Source: Streptoalloteichus hindustanus
Lineage (GTDB): Bacteria > Actinomycetota > Actinomycetes > Mycobacteriales > Pseudonocardiaceae
Length of the DNA: 64,000 nt
Assembly (NCBI RefSeq): GCF_900129375.1
Contig: NZ_FQVN01000004.1
Coordinates: forward strand, 248,001-312,000
Direction of reading: 5' to 3'
Shown one piece after another: positions 8,785 through 17,911 of this stretch. A program made the position numbers and the translations under genes. Each line of letters begins with the position of its first letter. Position 1 is the stretch's first letter. The notes beneath the pieces are model-generated. The model ran no database searches. It was not told where the DNA came from and was given only the letters and a program-made list of their open reading frames with translations.

Positions 8785-9651
8785 ATGGCGAAGACGCCCA
8801 GGGCGCGGGACGGCAGACTCCGCGTCACCGGCTGGTCCGGCGACACCCGGTACTTCCGTTTCGCCGAACGCGACGAGTTCGATCCGCAGACGGTGAAGGA
8901 CGTGCTCGACGGCGCCGTCGCCGGCGTCATCTTCCGCGGCGTGATCGCCCCACCCGTGTGCCGGGAGCTGGCCGAGCGGTTCTGGGCCAGTCCCCGGCGT
9001 CGCCGCCGCAGCAGCGAGGCGCCCAGTTACTACATCGGCGCCTACCACTACGGCAAACCCACGCAGCAGTACCTCAGCGAGGCGGACGAGACAGCCTCCG
9101 CCGTCGACGATGTCCTCGCCGGCCCCGACGACCCGGTCCGGCACTTCACCCAGGCGCTGGCACAGGTCCTCGGTGAACAGGGCACGACGCTGCGCCGTGC
9201 CCGGCACGGGCCCCAGCAGGCGGGGCGTGTGTTGCTGCGCTCCTGGCACGCCCACGGCGAGTACGCGTTGGAACCCCACGAGGACCTGTCCCAGTGCACG
9301 GACCCGCGCCAGCACGACTTCGAGATCCAGCGGGTGGCGCGGCACCGGGTCTGCGCGGTGAACATCTGCCTGGAGAACGGCGACGGCGGCCGGCTCGTCT
9401 ACTGGAACATCCAGCCGGACAGGGAAACCAGGACTCGGCTGGGCGTGCGCCACACCGGAGCGCCCTACCCGGTGGACCAACTCGACGGCGTCGAGCGCCA
9501 GTGGATCGAGGTGGGGCAGGGGGACCTCTACGTCTTCAACGGCTCGCACATCCACGCCGTCGAGCCCTCGACCGAGCCCGGCCAGCGCCGCACGACCGCG
9601 GCCAGCCTGCTCGGGCGCGTCGACCGGAACACGGTGGTCACCTGGACCTGA
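8785..9651 (+). CDS. 2-oxoglutarate/Fe(II)-dependent oxygenase-like protein
   Basis: 288 residues. The facial-triad pattern is visible: H165-E166-D167 in ALEPHEDLSQ, and H257 in LYVFNGSHIHAVEP followed by R268/R269 in EPGQRRTTAA for the 2-oxoglutarate carboxylate. The jelly-roll strands VCAVNICLENGDGGRLVYWN and GQGDLYVFNG support the fold. Such enzymes hydroxylate, desaturate or cyclise small molecules or amino-acid side chains. ATG at 8785 behind GAAGGA. It begins a plus-strand unit with a methyltransferase and a decarboxylase, pointing to tailoring of an amine or amino-acid product. Confidence 0.78.
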   Translation: MAKTPRARDGRLRVTGWSGDTRYFRFAERDEFDPQTVKDVLDGAVAGVIFRGVIAPPVCRELAERFWASPRRRRRSSEAPSYYIGAYHYGKPTQQYLSEADETASAVDDVLAGPDDPVRHFTQALAQVLGEQGTTLRRARHGPQQAGRVLLRSWHAHGEYALEPHEDLSQCTDPRQHDFEIQRVARHRVCAVNICLENGDGGRLVYWNIQPDRETRTRLGVRHTGAPYPVDQLDGVERQWIEVGQGDLYVFNGSHIHAVEPSTEPGQRRTTAASLLGRVDRNTVVTWT

Positions 9652-9695
9652 CCACGCCGCCCGACTTCTTCTGGAGCGCACGGAGATGGTGAGTG

Positions 9696-10667
9696 ATGAG
9701 CGACCGTCCCGCCTTCCAGCTGTTCCGCGGTTACGCCGCGTCCGCCGTGTTGTCCTCCCTGCACATGGCGGGCCTGATCGGGCCGCCCGACCGCACGACG
9801 TCCGAACAGCACGTCGACGTGCCCGACACCCGCGGCCGTCCCGTTGTCCTCGCCTGCCTGGAGTACCTGCGCCGCCACGGCCTGGTCGACGGGGAGGGCC
9901 AGCGCTACCGGCTCACCGAGGCCGGCTCCTCGGTCTACCGGGACGCCAGCTACCTCGTCTGGTTGCACGGCGGCTACGGCCGGGTTCTGGCCCAGCTACC
10001 GGAACTGCTGACCGGGCGGGCCTTCTTCGGCGTCGACATCACCCGGGACGGGCGATGGGTCGCCGACGCCTCCGCGCTGATCGGCCGGATCGACTTCGTC
10101 CCGCAGGCCATGGAGATCCTCGCCGACGTCGACTTCACCCGCGTGCTGGACCTGGGCTGCGGCAACGCCCGGTTCCTCCTGCGGGTGTGCCAGAGGTTCG
10201 GCGCGGTCGGCACCGGCGTGGACATCAGCCTCGAGGCCTGCGAGCGGGCCCGGCGCGAGGTCGAGGAGTCCGATGTGGACGGACGGGTCACGATCCGCTG
10301 CCAGGACGCCGTCGACCTGGACTCGATCCCCGGGCTGGCCACCACCGACCTCGTGGTCACCTTCGCGCTCCTGCACGAGATCCTGCACCAGGGCCTCGAC
10401 GTCCTCGTCGGGTTCCTGACGCGACTGGCCGACGCCCTGCCCACCGGGGCCCGGCTGCTGACCCTGGAGGTCGCGCCGGCCGACCCGGACGCGGTCCACG
10501 ACGGCTGGGCTCCGGAGTTCACCCTGGTGCACGCCCTGATGGGCCAACGCCTGTTCACCGCGCGGCAGTGGACCGAAGCCCTCCGAGAGGGCGGTTTCCG
10601 GACGCGGTCGGTGACCTACCCGCCACTGCCCAACGGCATGTTGCTGTTGGCGGAGAACACCCGCTGA
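9696..10667 (+). CDS. SAM-dependent methyltransferase
   Basis: A 323-residue class I methyltransferase. An N-terminal winged-helix-like region (VVLACLEYLRRHGLVDGEGQRYRLTEAG) resembles the dimerisation domain of small-molecule O- or N-methyltransferases, followed by the SAM loop FTRVLDLGCGNARFLLRVC and VGTGVDIS. ATG at 9696 (an in-frame GTG directly precedes it) with GGAG upstream. It follows the oxygenase by 44 nt and precedes the decarboxylase by 90 nt, so these three probably share an mRNA. The substrate is unknown; methylation of the decarboxylase or ligase product is plausible. Confidence 0.85.
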   Translation: MSDRPAFQLFRGYAASAVLSSLHMAGLIGPPDRTTSEQHVDVPDTRGRPVVLACLEYLRRHGLVDGEGQRYRLTEAGSSVYRDASYLVWLHGGYGRVLAQLPELLTGRAFFGVDITRDGRWVADASALIGRIDFVPQAMEILADVDFTRVLDLGCGNARFLLRVCQRFGAVGTGVDISLEACERARREVEESDVDGRVTIRCQDAVDLDSIPGLATTDLVVTFALLHEILHQGLDVLVGFLTRLADALPTGARLLTLEVAPADPDAVHDGWAPEFTLVHALMGQRLFTARQWTEALREGGFRTRSVTYPPLPNGMLLLAENTR

Positions 10668-10757
10668 CCAGGCGCCCGCGGGCGTCGGCGTCGGCTGTGT
10701 CGGCGCGGGCCACGACGGCGTCGGCCCGGTCGCCGGCCACAACCCGCTGGAGGAACG

Positions 10758-11906
10758 GTGCCCACGAACCCGGAGGATCTCCGCATTCCCGAGCGAGCCG
10801 ACCAGGTTCCCGAGAGCGATGACCTGGACCTGTTGCGCGACCTGGCGGAGCGGGTCCGACGCCAGGAGCTGAGCATGGTGGGGTTCCCGGTCAACCTCGG
10901 CTTCGACTACCGCCACCTCGCCGACTTCCTGGCCCTGCACCTCAACAACGCCGGCAGCCCGGGCGAGGCCAGCGACTACACCCTCGACAGCAAGCCGTTC
11001 GAGCAGGCCGTCGTGCGGTTCTTCGCCGAACTCGCCGGCGGCGACCCGGACGCCACCTTCGGCTATGTCACCCACGGAGGCACGGAAGCCAACCTCTTCG
11101 CCGCCTACGTCGGCCGCGAACGCCACCCCGAGGCCGTGTTGTACGCGTCGGCGGAGGCGCACTACGCGATCCCGAGAATCTCCCGTGTGCTCCGAATGCC
11201 CTACGTGACAGTGGAGAACAACGCCGAAGGAGCCATGGACCCCGACGCGCTCCGCCGTGAGCTGCGCAGCCGCCCGCACCTACCCGCGCTCGTGATCGCC
11301 ACCGTGGGCACGACCGGGCGCGGTGCGCTCGACGACGTCGCCGCCATCCGCCAACTCGCGGACGAGGAGGGCGTCACCGCGTTCGTCCACTCCGACGCGG
11401 CGTTCGGCGGCCTGCTGGCCGCCTTCGCCCAACCCCCCTTCCCCTGGGGCTTTCCGGCCGGGGCCGACAGCGTGATGGTCACCGGCCACAAGATGGTCGG
11501 CCTGCCGTTCCCGGCCGGCGTCGTGCTCGCGCGCGGCTCCGACGTGGAGATGATCAGGCAACCCGGGGCGGCGGTCGGCAGTGCCGACGACACGCTCAGC
11601 GGAGGCAGGAACGCGCTGTCGCCGCTCATGCTGTGGTACGCCCTGCGCCGGCTCGGGCGGGAGGGCCTGGCGCGTCGGGTGCGGTACTGCCTGGAGGTGA
11701 CCGACTACGCCGTCCGCCGCCTGGCCGAGATCAACCAGCATCCCAACCGGGCGCCCGGCGGCAACGTGGTCCTGTTCGACCTCCCCTCCCTGGAGGTCAT
11801 GCGCGAGTGGACACTGCTCAACGAGAACGGGCGGGCGCACCTGGTCGTCATGCCCCACGTCACGCGGGAGCACGTCGATCAGCTCTGCGCCGCCCTCCGG
11901 CCGTGA
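10758..11906 (+). CDS. PLP-dependent histidine decarboxylase-like enzyme
   Basis: 382 residues of the group II PLP decarboxylase fold. FGYVTHGGTEANLFAAY matches the phosphate-binding loop, SAEAHYAIPR carries the ring-stacking His (H135), D213 in HSDAAFGG would pair with the pyridine nitrogen and K245 in VTGHKMVGLP is the Schiff-base lysine. Overall pattern and length are those of bacterial PLP histidine decarboxylases. GTG at 10758 is preceded by GGAGGAAC. In context it would supply histamine or a related amine to the GCS2 ligase. Substrate specificity beyond the family is not proven by sequence. Confidence 0.85.
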   Translation: MPTNPEDLRIPERADQVPESDDLDLLRDLAERVRRQELSMVGFPVNLGFDYRHLADFLALHLNNAGSPGEASDYTLDSKPFEQAVVRFFAELAGGDPDATFGYVTHGGTEANLFAAYVGRERHPEAVLYASAEAHYAIPRISRVLRMPYVTVENNAEGAMDPDALRRELRSRPHLPALVIATVGTTGRGALDDVAAIRQLADEEGVTAFVHSDAAFGGLLAAFAQPPFPWGFPAGADSVMVTGHKMVGLPFPAGVVLARGSDVEMIRQPGAAVGSADDTLSGGRNALSPLMLWYALRRLGREGLARRVRYCLEVTDYAVRRLAEINQHPNRAPGGNVVLFDLPSLEVMREWTLLNENGRAHLVVMPHVTREHVDQLCAALRP

Positions 11907-12037
11907 CCCGCTGTCACGGGCTGGGCTCGGGCGTCACCCGAGGGCGGCCGGTGTCTCGCCCAAGAGGCGAAGAACGTGTCACCCACACAGGTTCAGGTGT
12001 GTGTCACGCGGGGGTCGGGCAGGACTACCGTTCCGCC

Positions 12038-12403
12038 ATGACGCGTGCTGGGGTCGTGTTGGGCGGCTACCTCGCGACGGTTCACCGGTTCGTCACGCAG
12101 CGCGGCGAGACCAACGACACCGACCGGCTCTGCACCTCGGGCCGCGCTGTCCTGACGGGCGACGGTCTGGCGTTGATCGCGTTCCTGCACGCCGCCCGGA
12201 CGTACCTGACGGTGCACCAGGCTCCGGAGGAGGTCTGGCGGTGGCACGAGGCCGCGCTGACCGTGGTGATCGACCTGGTGATCGACGGCGCCACGTTCCA
12301 GCGCCTGGACGAGGACCTCCGCCAGGGCCTGGTGACCACGTACCACGCGGCCAGCGGCCGCGGCCCGGAATGCGGCGACAGCGCTGACCTCGCCTGCCGG
12401 TGA
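12038..12403 (+). CDS. Hypothetical protein, 121 residues, leaderless
   Basis: I do not recognise this protein. It has a hydrophobic-patterned helix (GLALIAFLHAARTYLTV) and a second around WRWHEAALTVVIDLVIDGATF, with no signal peptide or metal motif. The ATG at 12038 lies six bases after TACCGT (12026-12031), the spacing of a leaderless promoter. GTGTCAC occurs twice upstream and an inverted repeat CACACA-N8-TGTGTG surrounds 11985-12004, so the promoter may be bound by a regulator. It may encode a small helical cytosolic protein. Confidence 0.55.
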   Translation: MTRAGVVLGGYLATVHRFVTQRGETNDTDRLCTSGRAVLTGDGLALIAFLHAARTYLTVHQAPEEVWRWHEAALTVVIDLVIDGATFQRLDEDLRQGLVTTYHAASGRGPECGDSADLACR

Positions 12404-12621
12404 ACCCGCGCGCGGCGCCGCCGACCAGGTCCGACCGGGTTCGGCAGGGTTCGGCAGGGGAGCGGTGGTCGTCGCTGCCCCTGATGTTCCAGGTCCTGCA
12501 CGGCGACGTGGACCAGGAAGTCGTCGTCGCCGGATCTTCGGCAAGAACGGCGGTGGGGTGGGCGGCGTCATCACCGCCCACCCCGCCCCCGTCTCGCGCG
12601 GCGCCGTCGTGCCGGACGCGG

Positions 12622-13509
12622 TCACGCGTTGGTCGGCACGCCCGCGTTGCGGAGGATCTCGCGCGCCGGCAGGGCCACGCTCTGCGCCGCGGTCAGACCG
12701 GTCGCGGCCAGGTGGGCGTCCACGATCCGCAGACCCACCGCGTACCCGGCGAAGTCCGGCAGCCCCACCGGCTCCTGCCCCATGTGCCGGGCGGTGGCGT
12801 CGCCCATCACGTACGGGAGCAGGTTGTGCATCCCGGCCAGGTCGATGTCGGCGGTGATCCTGTCGTAGGCGCGGTCCAACTCCGCGCCGGTCAGCCGCTG
12901 CGACCACGGGCCCACGGCCTGCTCGCCGGCCAGCTCCCGCACGAACGCCTCGGCCAGCCCCTCGGCGACGACGTGCTCCCCGACCGTGACGGTCGCCGGG
13001 TTCCAGACCACGTTCGCGTAGCGCACGTTGTGGTGGAGCTCGTGCGCGGCGCAGTAACCGATCTTCTCCAGGCTGGTCTCGGTGGGCCACATGACGAGCT
13101 GGATCGCGCCGGGGAACCCACCCATCCCGAAGTAGCCCTCGCTCCGGACCGTCAGGTGGTCGTCGTCGGGGTTGCCGAGCACGAGGACGACGTGCACGGT
13201 CTCGGCGTGCCTGGCGTCGGGCACCGCGGTGAGCCGCGCCGCGGCGGCGGACAGGGTCTCCTCGATCCGGCGCCACACCCCGGCATCCCGCATCTGGTGC
13301 AGGGCGGACGCGTACCGGGGGTCGTCCTGGTCGATCCGGAAGCCGCTGCCCATGGTGGTGTGCATCTGGACCAGGTCCACATCACCCATCACGGCCATCG
13401 CGCTTTCCAGCGGGCTGAGCATCTCCCGCAGGGCGTCGGCCCGCTCCGCCACCGGTCGCCGCAGGAGGTCGAGGGTGGCCGACGCCGTGTCGTGAACAAC
13501 GATCTTCAT
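12622..13509 (-). CDS. DUF2268-type predicted zinc metallopeptidase
   Basis: 295 residues. The zinc-binding HExxH is in YCAAHELHHNVRYAN, and a third ligand candidate is the Glu in VVAEGLAEAFVREL, the arrangement of DUF2268 putative Zn-dependent proteases. No signal peptide, so it is likely cytosolic. ATG at 13509. The 218 nt downstream show only a duplicated GTTCGGCAGG and no gene. Substrate unknown; the family is poorly characterised. Confidence 0.82.
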   Translation of the reverse strand: MKIVVHDTASATLDLLRRPVAERADALREMLSPLESAMAVMGDVDLVQMHTTMGSGFRIDQDDPRYASALHQMRDAGVWRRIEETLSAAAARLTAVPDARHAETVHVVLVLGNPDDDHLTVRSEGYFGMGGFPGAIQLVMWPTETSLEKIGYCAAHELHHNVRYANVVWNPATVTVGEHVVAEGLAEAFVRELAGEQAVGPWSQRLTGAELDRAYDRITADIDLAGMHNLLPYVMGDATARHMGQEPVGLPDFAGYAVGLRIVDAHLAATGLTAAQSVALPAREILRNAGVPTNA

Positions 13510-13696
13510 GGCCCAGGACCGTAGGGCCTCACGTTACGGGAGGGTCAAGCCGAGCGGACCGGGTCGCCGCTGGCGGTTTCTCCACACAGGACACTGGTTG
13601 GTCCGACATGGACTGGTCGCGCAAGAGTGTGGTGGGGTGGAGAGTCGCGTTGTCCACTGTGAACGGTCGCTGTCTGATCTCTCCGTGAACTGCCTG

Positions 13697-13731
13697 TCTC
13701 CCACAGCGTGTTCGAGCAGAACAGTGGGAGA
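13697..13731. terminator. Hairpin upstream of DUF2268 gene
   Basis: TCTCCCAC (13697-13704) and GTGGGAGA (13724-13731) form an 8-bp stem. It lies 3' of the P1 peptidase pseudogene (minus strand) and 5' of the DUF2268 gene, so it could terminate the former. There is no U-run. Confidence 0.4.
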
Positions 13732-13804
13732 TTCACGTCATGGGAACAGGCTGGTCCGGCCCGCCTTCACGGTGCCGGACCAGCCACTGCCATCTCGGGG
13801 TTCA

Positions 13805-15199
13805 CTACCACCTGTCGATCCGGGGAACCGGGTTGCCCCGGAGGAACATCAGGCGTCGGAGCGGGCGCCGGAACATCAGGGCGCCGAACCCGAGGGCGAC
13901 CACCAGCGCCGGCGCCGCCAGGGACAGCAGGTCCCCGCCCGCACCGCCCGGACCGCCCCCGCCCGGACTGCCCGAGTGCGCCGCCGGCGCCGCCAGGGCG
14001 GGCTGCTGCGCCCCGTCGTCGGCGGGCGCGCTCGCCGGGGCGTAGCCGTCGCAGGCCCCCGGGAAGGTCTGGCAGTAGGTGGGACGGCCGGCCACCGGCT
14101 GCGCGCTCAGCACGGCGTGCGCCACCGCGCGGCCGAACGCGTTGGCTCCGCCCTCCAACAGCCTGTTGAAGTCCGCCGGCCCGACCTCGGCGCCCTTCTT
14201 CGTGCTCACGCCGAAGATCGTGTCGCCGTCGGACATCGTGTGCGCCGGCCGGATCGCCCGCGCGAGACCGCCGTGCGCGACCTGGGCCAGCTTCTGGACC
14301 TGCGGGGCCGTCAGCTTCGCGTTGGTGGCCACCACGCCGATCGTGGTGTTCTTGTCCACGTCGGCGCTCGGCCTGTCGGCCGGCTTCGACGACGGCGTCG
14401 TGGCCTGGCACCCCGCGGGCGGTCGGCGCGTGTTCCCGAACTCGTTCCCGACCTCCAGGTGCAACGAGTAGAGCTCGCAGCCCCGGGTCTCGTCGTAGGC
14501 CTTGCCGAACGAGTTGACCACGACGAACGCGGCCACCGTGACGCCGTTGCCCAGGTTCAGGCTCGCGGTCCCGACGCCGCCCTTGAGGCGGAGGCCGGGG
14601 CCGTCGGTCCCCGCTCCGGTGCCGGCGCCGACGCTGCCCTGCCTGACCGGCCCCGACCGCGCGGCCTTCGCCGCCTCGTAGCCGAACTTCCGGTCCGGCG
14701 TGACCTCCAGCCGCTTGGCGAAGTCCGCGCCCTGCTCCAGGTCGTAGATGATCGCCCCGGCGACGCCGGGCAGCGTCTTGCCCTCCGCGTAGACGTGCCC
14801 GACCTTCTGCTCCCGCAGGTGCTGCACGACCCCGTCGTAGGCCGACAGCCCGGCTCAGCTCCCACCGGACAGGACCAGGCCGTGGAACGCCGGCTGCGCG
14901 GTGACCGGGTCGAGCGCGTCGGTGTTGACCGTGCCCGGGATGCCGCCGCGGACGTCGACGCCGACCTGCGCGCCCTCCTTCATGAGGAGCACGCTCGTGC
15001 CGGTGACGTTGGCGTGGTCGGTGTGCTGGCCCACCTCGATCCCGGCCACGTCGGTGATGGAGTTGGTGGGACCGGCGGCGGGCTCCTGGGCGCTCGCCAC
15101 CGGCGCGGGGAGCGCGGCGGCGAGCGCCGCCGCCGCCGAGAGCCCGGCGAAAGCCCGTCCGGCGGCTGACCACGACCGTGTCCTCTGCTGTCCCAGCAC
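13805..15199 (-). pseudogene. P1-family (DmpA-like) peptidase, interrupted by an in-frame TGA
   Basis: The reading frame runs from 15199 to 13805 with a single TGA at 14855-14857; both halves are in the same frame and both match P1 peptidases. The N-terminal part has a Sec signal peptide ending near PVASAQE and the ITDVAGIEVGQHTD start of the fold. The stop falls inside the conserved GGS-A-x-GL motif (GGS-stop-AGLSAYDGV). The second part continues through the family core and ends with a Gly-rich linker, one membrane helix (LLSLAAPALVVALGFGALMF) and basic residues, so the intact protein would be a membrane-anchored extracellular aminopeptidase. No SECIS element or selC is seen. Either a real nonsense mutation or a base-calling error. 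Confidence 0.75.
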
Positions 15200-15456
15200 C
15201 GGTCTCTCCTCGTCCTCGTGTTGTTCCCAGTGGACGCGCGGTCCGCGGAAGGCCCGTCCCGTGGCTCGTCGACCAGGCTGTGTGGACGCGCTTCCCGAGC
15301 CTGTCGCGTGGCCTGGTCGACCGCGTCGGATCCGTCTCGGATCCGTCCACTCTCTTGCGCGGCCGACCAGGCTCGTGTCGACGTCGGCCGGGGCGGCCCC
15401 ACCGCGGCGAGGGGCAGCCGGGTCACCGTGGTGCCGGCCGGCACCACCACATCCGG

Positions 15457-15741
15457 TCAGTCGATGACCTGGACGTCCTTCCAGAACGCGACCCGGTCGC
15501 GCACCATCTCCGCCTCGGGCTTGGGCTCCGGGTAGTACCAGACCGCGTCCTCGGAGCGCTCGGCGCCGTCCTCCAAGGTGTAGTAGGAGGCCACACCCTT
15601 CCAGGGGCAGAAGGTGTGCGTGCTGGAGGCGCGGAGCAGGTCCTCACGAAGCGCGCCGCGCGGGAAGTAGTGATTGCCCTCGACGACGACGGTGTCATCG
15701 CTCTCGGCGACAACGATGTTGTTCCACATGGCCTTCGGCAT
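15457..15741 (-). CDS. DUF427 family protein
   Basis: 94 residues with the DUF427 pattern: WNNIVVAESDDTVVVEGNHYFPR, STHTFCPWKGVASYYTL and the terminal FWKDVQVID. The family is a small beta-rich tent-like fold common in actinobacteria, function unknown. The ATG at 15741 is preferred over 15750 because GAGGAGG lies nine bases before it, while 15750 would abut the ribosome site. Confidence 0.88.
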   Translation of the reverse strand: MPKAMWNNIVVAESDDTVVVEGNHYFPRGALREDLLRASSTHTFCPWKGVASYYTLEDGAERSEDAVWYYPEPKPEAEMVRDRVAFWKDVQVID

Positions 15742-15785
15742 GACGACCATCCTCCTCGACACCGCCCCCGCGAGTACGACTCCGG

Positions 15786-16295
15786 TCAGGCCCGGCGCGT
15801 GAACCGCCGCCACCACCGGCGCGGTTCCGGCGGCGCCTGACCTCGCGGTTGCTGGTCCACCACCGCGTCCCCGGCCGGGGGCCCGGTCGGCGCGGACTGG
15901 TCCTCCCGCCACTGCCGCACCGCCGTCTCGACGTTCACCGGGGCGACTGGCACCCGGGGGCCGGATGGCGAGCGCAGCCAGGCGACGATCCGCTCGTTCA
16001 GGTCCCGCACGACCGCACGCGCGACCTGTTCGGAGCGCAGGTCCCGCAGCGTCTCGCGAAGCTGCTCGATCTCCTTGCGGAGCCGCAGCGACGTGGGGAG
16101 GAGGACGTCTGTCGGCAGGCCTTCCCGACGCGCCTTGTCCCTGACCCACCACAACTCGTCGTACTGCTGGTGCGCGTTCGGCAGCGGTTTGCCGGCGCCG
16201 GGGAGGTTGTCGAACTCGCCGCGTTCCGCCGCCTCCCTGATCTGCTTGTCAACCCACGACTCGAACGTGACCCCTGGTGGTTTGCGTTCAGTCAT
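15786..16295 (-). CDS. DUF1992 (DnaJ-homologue subfamily C member 28-like) protein
   Basis: 169 residues. The conserved segment is WVDKQIREAAERGEFDNLPGAGKPLP near residues 14-39, followed by LRLRKEIEQLRETL, which should form a coiled helix. This DUF1992 signature occurs in bacterial proteins of unknown function and in eukaryotic DNAJC28. The C-terminal 50 residues are Pro/Arg-rich and probably disordered. ATG at 16295. It precedes the DUF427 gene on the same strand by 44 nt. Confidence 0.85.
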   Translation of the reverse strand: MTERKPPGVTFESWVDKQIREAAERGEFDNLPGAGKPLPNAHQQYDELWWVRDKARREGLPTDVLLPTSLRLRKEIEQLRETLRDLRSEQVARAVVRDLNERIVAWLRSPSGPRVPVAPVNVETAVRQWREDQSAPTGPPAGDAVVDQQPRGQAPPEPRRWWRRFTRRA

Positions 16296-16779
16296 GCGGC
16301 CATTCTCCCTCCCCGCTCGCGGATCGGGACTGTGCGCACCTCGGCGTACACCAACGCCAGCGGTGATGACGGCAGGCCCCGCATCTGTCCCATCCACGAG
16401 CCCGGCCCCTCTCGGAGTCACCGTTCTGACTGCGATGACATGATCCGCCAGGCCGACACCTCGTCCACGGTGTGCAACGGGGTCGACTTCGACCGCATGC
16501 GCAACCCCGGGTTGGGGCTGCTCGTCATTGGCGCGCGGTTGGAGCGCGTCTGCGCCCACACCTACTGGAACCAGTGAGGCGGACCGGTTCGGCCTGGAGA
16601 TCCGCGACGACGGTCAGTGGTTGTGGTTGGACAGCCCCGACACGGTGCTTCGCGTCCTGGCCAGTCGGAGCTGACTGCTCTCCCTTGTGCGGTGTCTGTG
16701 CCGGGCCCGCGCACTCCTGTGGTCTGGCGATCGTCCGGTCGGCGTGCCTTCTGACCTGCGGGGACGGGGGAGGGGTGAC
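16296..16779. other. Gene-poor stretch with possible coding remnant
   Basis: 484 nt between divergent units. I see no intact gene. One plus-strand phase near 16585-16675 reads RFGLEIRDDGQWLWLDSPDT up to a TGA near 16675, coding-like but without a start, so it may be the tail of a lost gene. Confidence 0.3.
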
Positions 16780-16836
16780 AACTCTTTAGGGTGTAAGCTA
16801 CCGTTTTGTCGTCACCACTTTACGGCCTAAAGAGTT
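16780..16836 (+). promoter_or_regulatory. Long inverted repeat operator over the hydrolase promoter
   Basis: AACTCTTTAGGGTGTAA (16780-16796) is repeated inverted as TTTACGGCCTAAAGAGTT (16819-16836), 15 of 17 positions matching. Each arm is itself a weak TTTA-N5-TAAA dyad. The block is strikingly AT-rich for this genome. A candidate promoter, TTGTCG (16806-16811) and TAAAGA (16828-16833) with 16-nt spacing, is covered by the right arm, so the pair looks like a two-site repressor operator. No regulator gene is adjacent. Confidence 0.7.
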
Positions 16837-16849
16837 AGCGAGGAGACTC

Positions 16850-17698
16850 ATGGTCCAGGCGACGTTGCACGACGGAAGCCCGCTCGAACTGGAGGTGCAC
16901 GGGTCCGGCCCCACCGTGTTGCTCCCGGTCAACCCGCACCCCGCGACGGGTTCGCGCGCCGACGAGATGCGGAAGTGGGGCATGGACCCCGAGCTGGGGC
17001 GCTCCCTGGTCCGGGGCCTCGGCGACGACTTCCGCGTCGTGGCCTTCGACTACGAGGGCCACGTGCTGGCGCACCCCAAGCCCGACACCCTGACCCCGGA
17101 CAACATCGCCGCCGACCTGGTCGCCGTCGCGGACGCCGCGGGCGCCGACCGGTTCGCCTACTACGGCTACTCGTGGCTGGCGCTGAGCGGACTCCAGCTC
17201 GCGGTTCGCACCAACCGGCTCTCCGCGCTGGCCATGGGCGGCTTCCCGGCGCTCGGCGGCCCGTACGCGGAGATGCTCCGCGTCACCATCGCCACCCACG
17301 AGATGTCCGGGTCGGCGTCGAGCGAACCGCAGCAAGCCCCGCAGTCCGGCGACGAGTACGACTGGTCCACAGTGGAGGTGACGATGACCAAGTCGCAGAC
17401 CCGCCAGTTCGTCACCCTCTACGAGGCGCTGCAGGAGTTCGACGACCGCGCCGCGCAGCCGCTGATCTCCTGCCCCCGCCTGTGCTTCGTGGGTTCGGCC
17501 GACACGATCCCGTACGGCGAGCGCTGGGGAGGTGTGACGGTGGACATCGCGGGCGCGGTCGCCGGGCACCGCGCCGAGTTGGAGGCCGCGGGCTGGGACG
17601 TTCGGGTCCTCGACGGCCTCGACCACACCACGGCCATGCAGCCCGGGGCCGTGTTGCCCGTCCTCCGGCTGTGGCTGACCGCCCAACTCGGCCGTTGA
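16850..17698 (+). CDS. Alpha/beta-hydrolase fold protein
   Basis: 282 residues. Hydrolase landmarks: GSGPTVLLPVNPHP (oxyanion region), FRVVAFDYEGHV, the nucleophile elbow YYGYSWLALSG with the Ser in GYSW (a non-standard GxSxx rather than GxSxG), a late Asp in LCFVGSADTIPYG and the His in LDGLDHTTAMQP. So a Ser-Asp-His triad is possible. Good ribosome site GAGGAGA seven bases before ATG 16850. The strong upstream inverted repeat suggests tight repression. Substrate unknown. Confidence 0.8.
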   Translation: MVQATLHDGSPLELEVHGSGPTVLLPVNPHPATGSRADEMRKWGMDPELGRSLVRGLGDDFRVVAFDYEGHVLAHPKPDTLTPDNIAADLVAVADAAGADRFAYYGYSWLALSGLQLAVRTNRLSALAMGGFPALGGPYAEMLRVTIATHEMSGSASSEPQQAPQSGDEYDWSTVEVTMTKSQTRQFVTLYEALQEFDDRAAQPLISCPRLCFVGSADTIPYGERWGGVTVDIAGAVAGHRAELEAAGWDVRVLDGLDHTTAMQPGAVLPVLRLWLTAQLGR

Positions 17699-17911
17699 GT
17701 TGGGCCGTTGAGCTGGGCTGTTGATTCGGGTGCGGGGCGACCGGGACACCTACCTCGCCGGTCGCCCCGTCGCTCCGGCCCACTCGGAATCAGGCCCGCG
17801 GGAACGAGACGCCGAACTCGGGGCGTGGGCACTGGTCTGTTGGAGTGGTCCGGAGGTTGATCGGCTGTTGGGCCGAATGTCGAAGCGGGCCGCGAACCTA
17901 GGCTGAACGGC

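Noticed and set aside
14855-14857. Selenocysteine at the in-frame TGA of the P1 peptidase
   Set aside because: The family has Ala at this position, no SECIS-like stem directly follows and no selA/selB/selC is seen.
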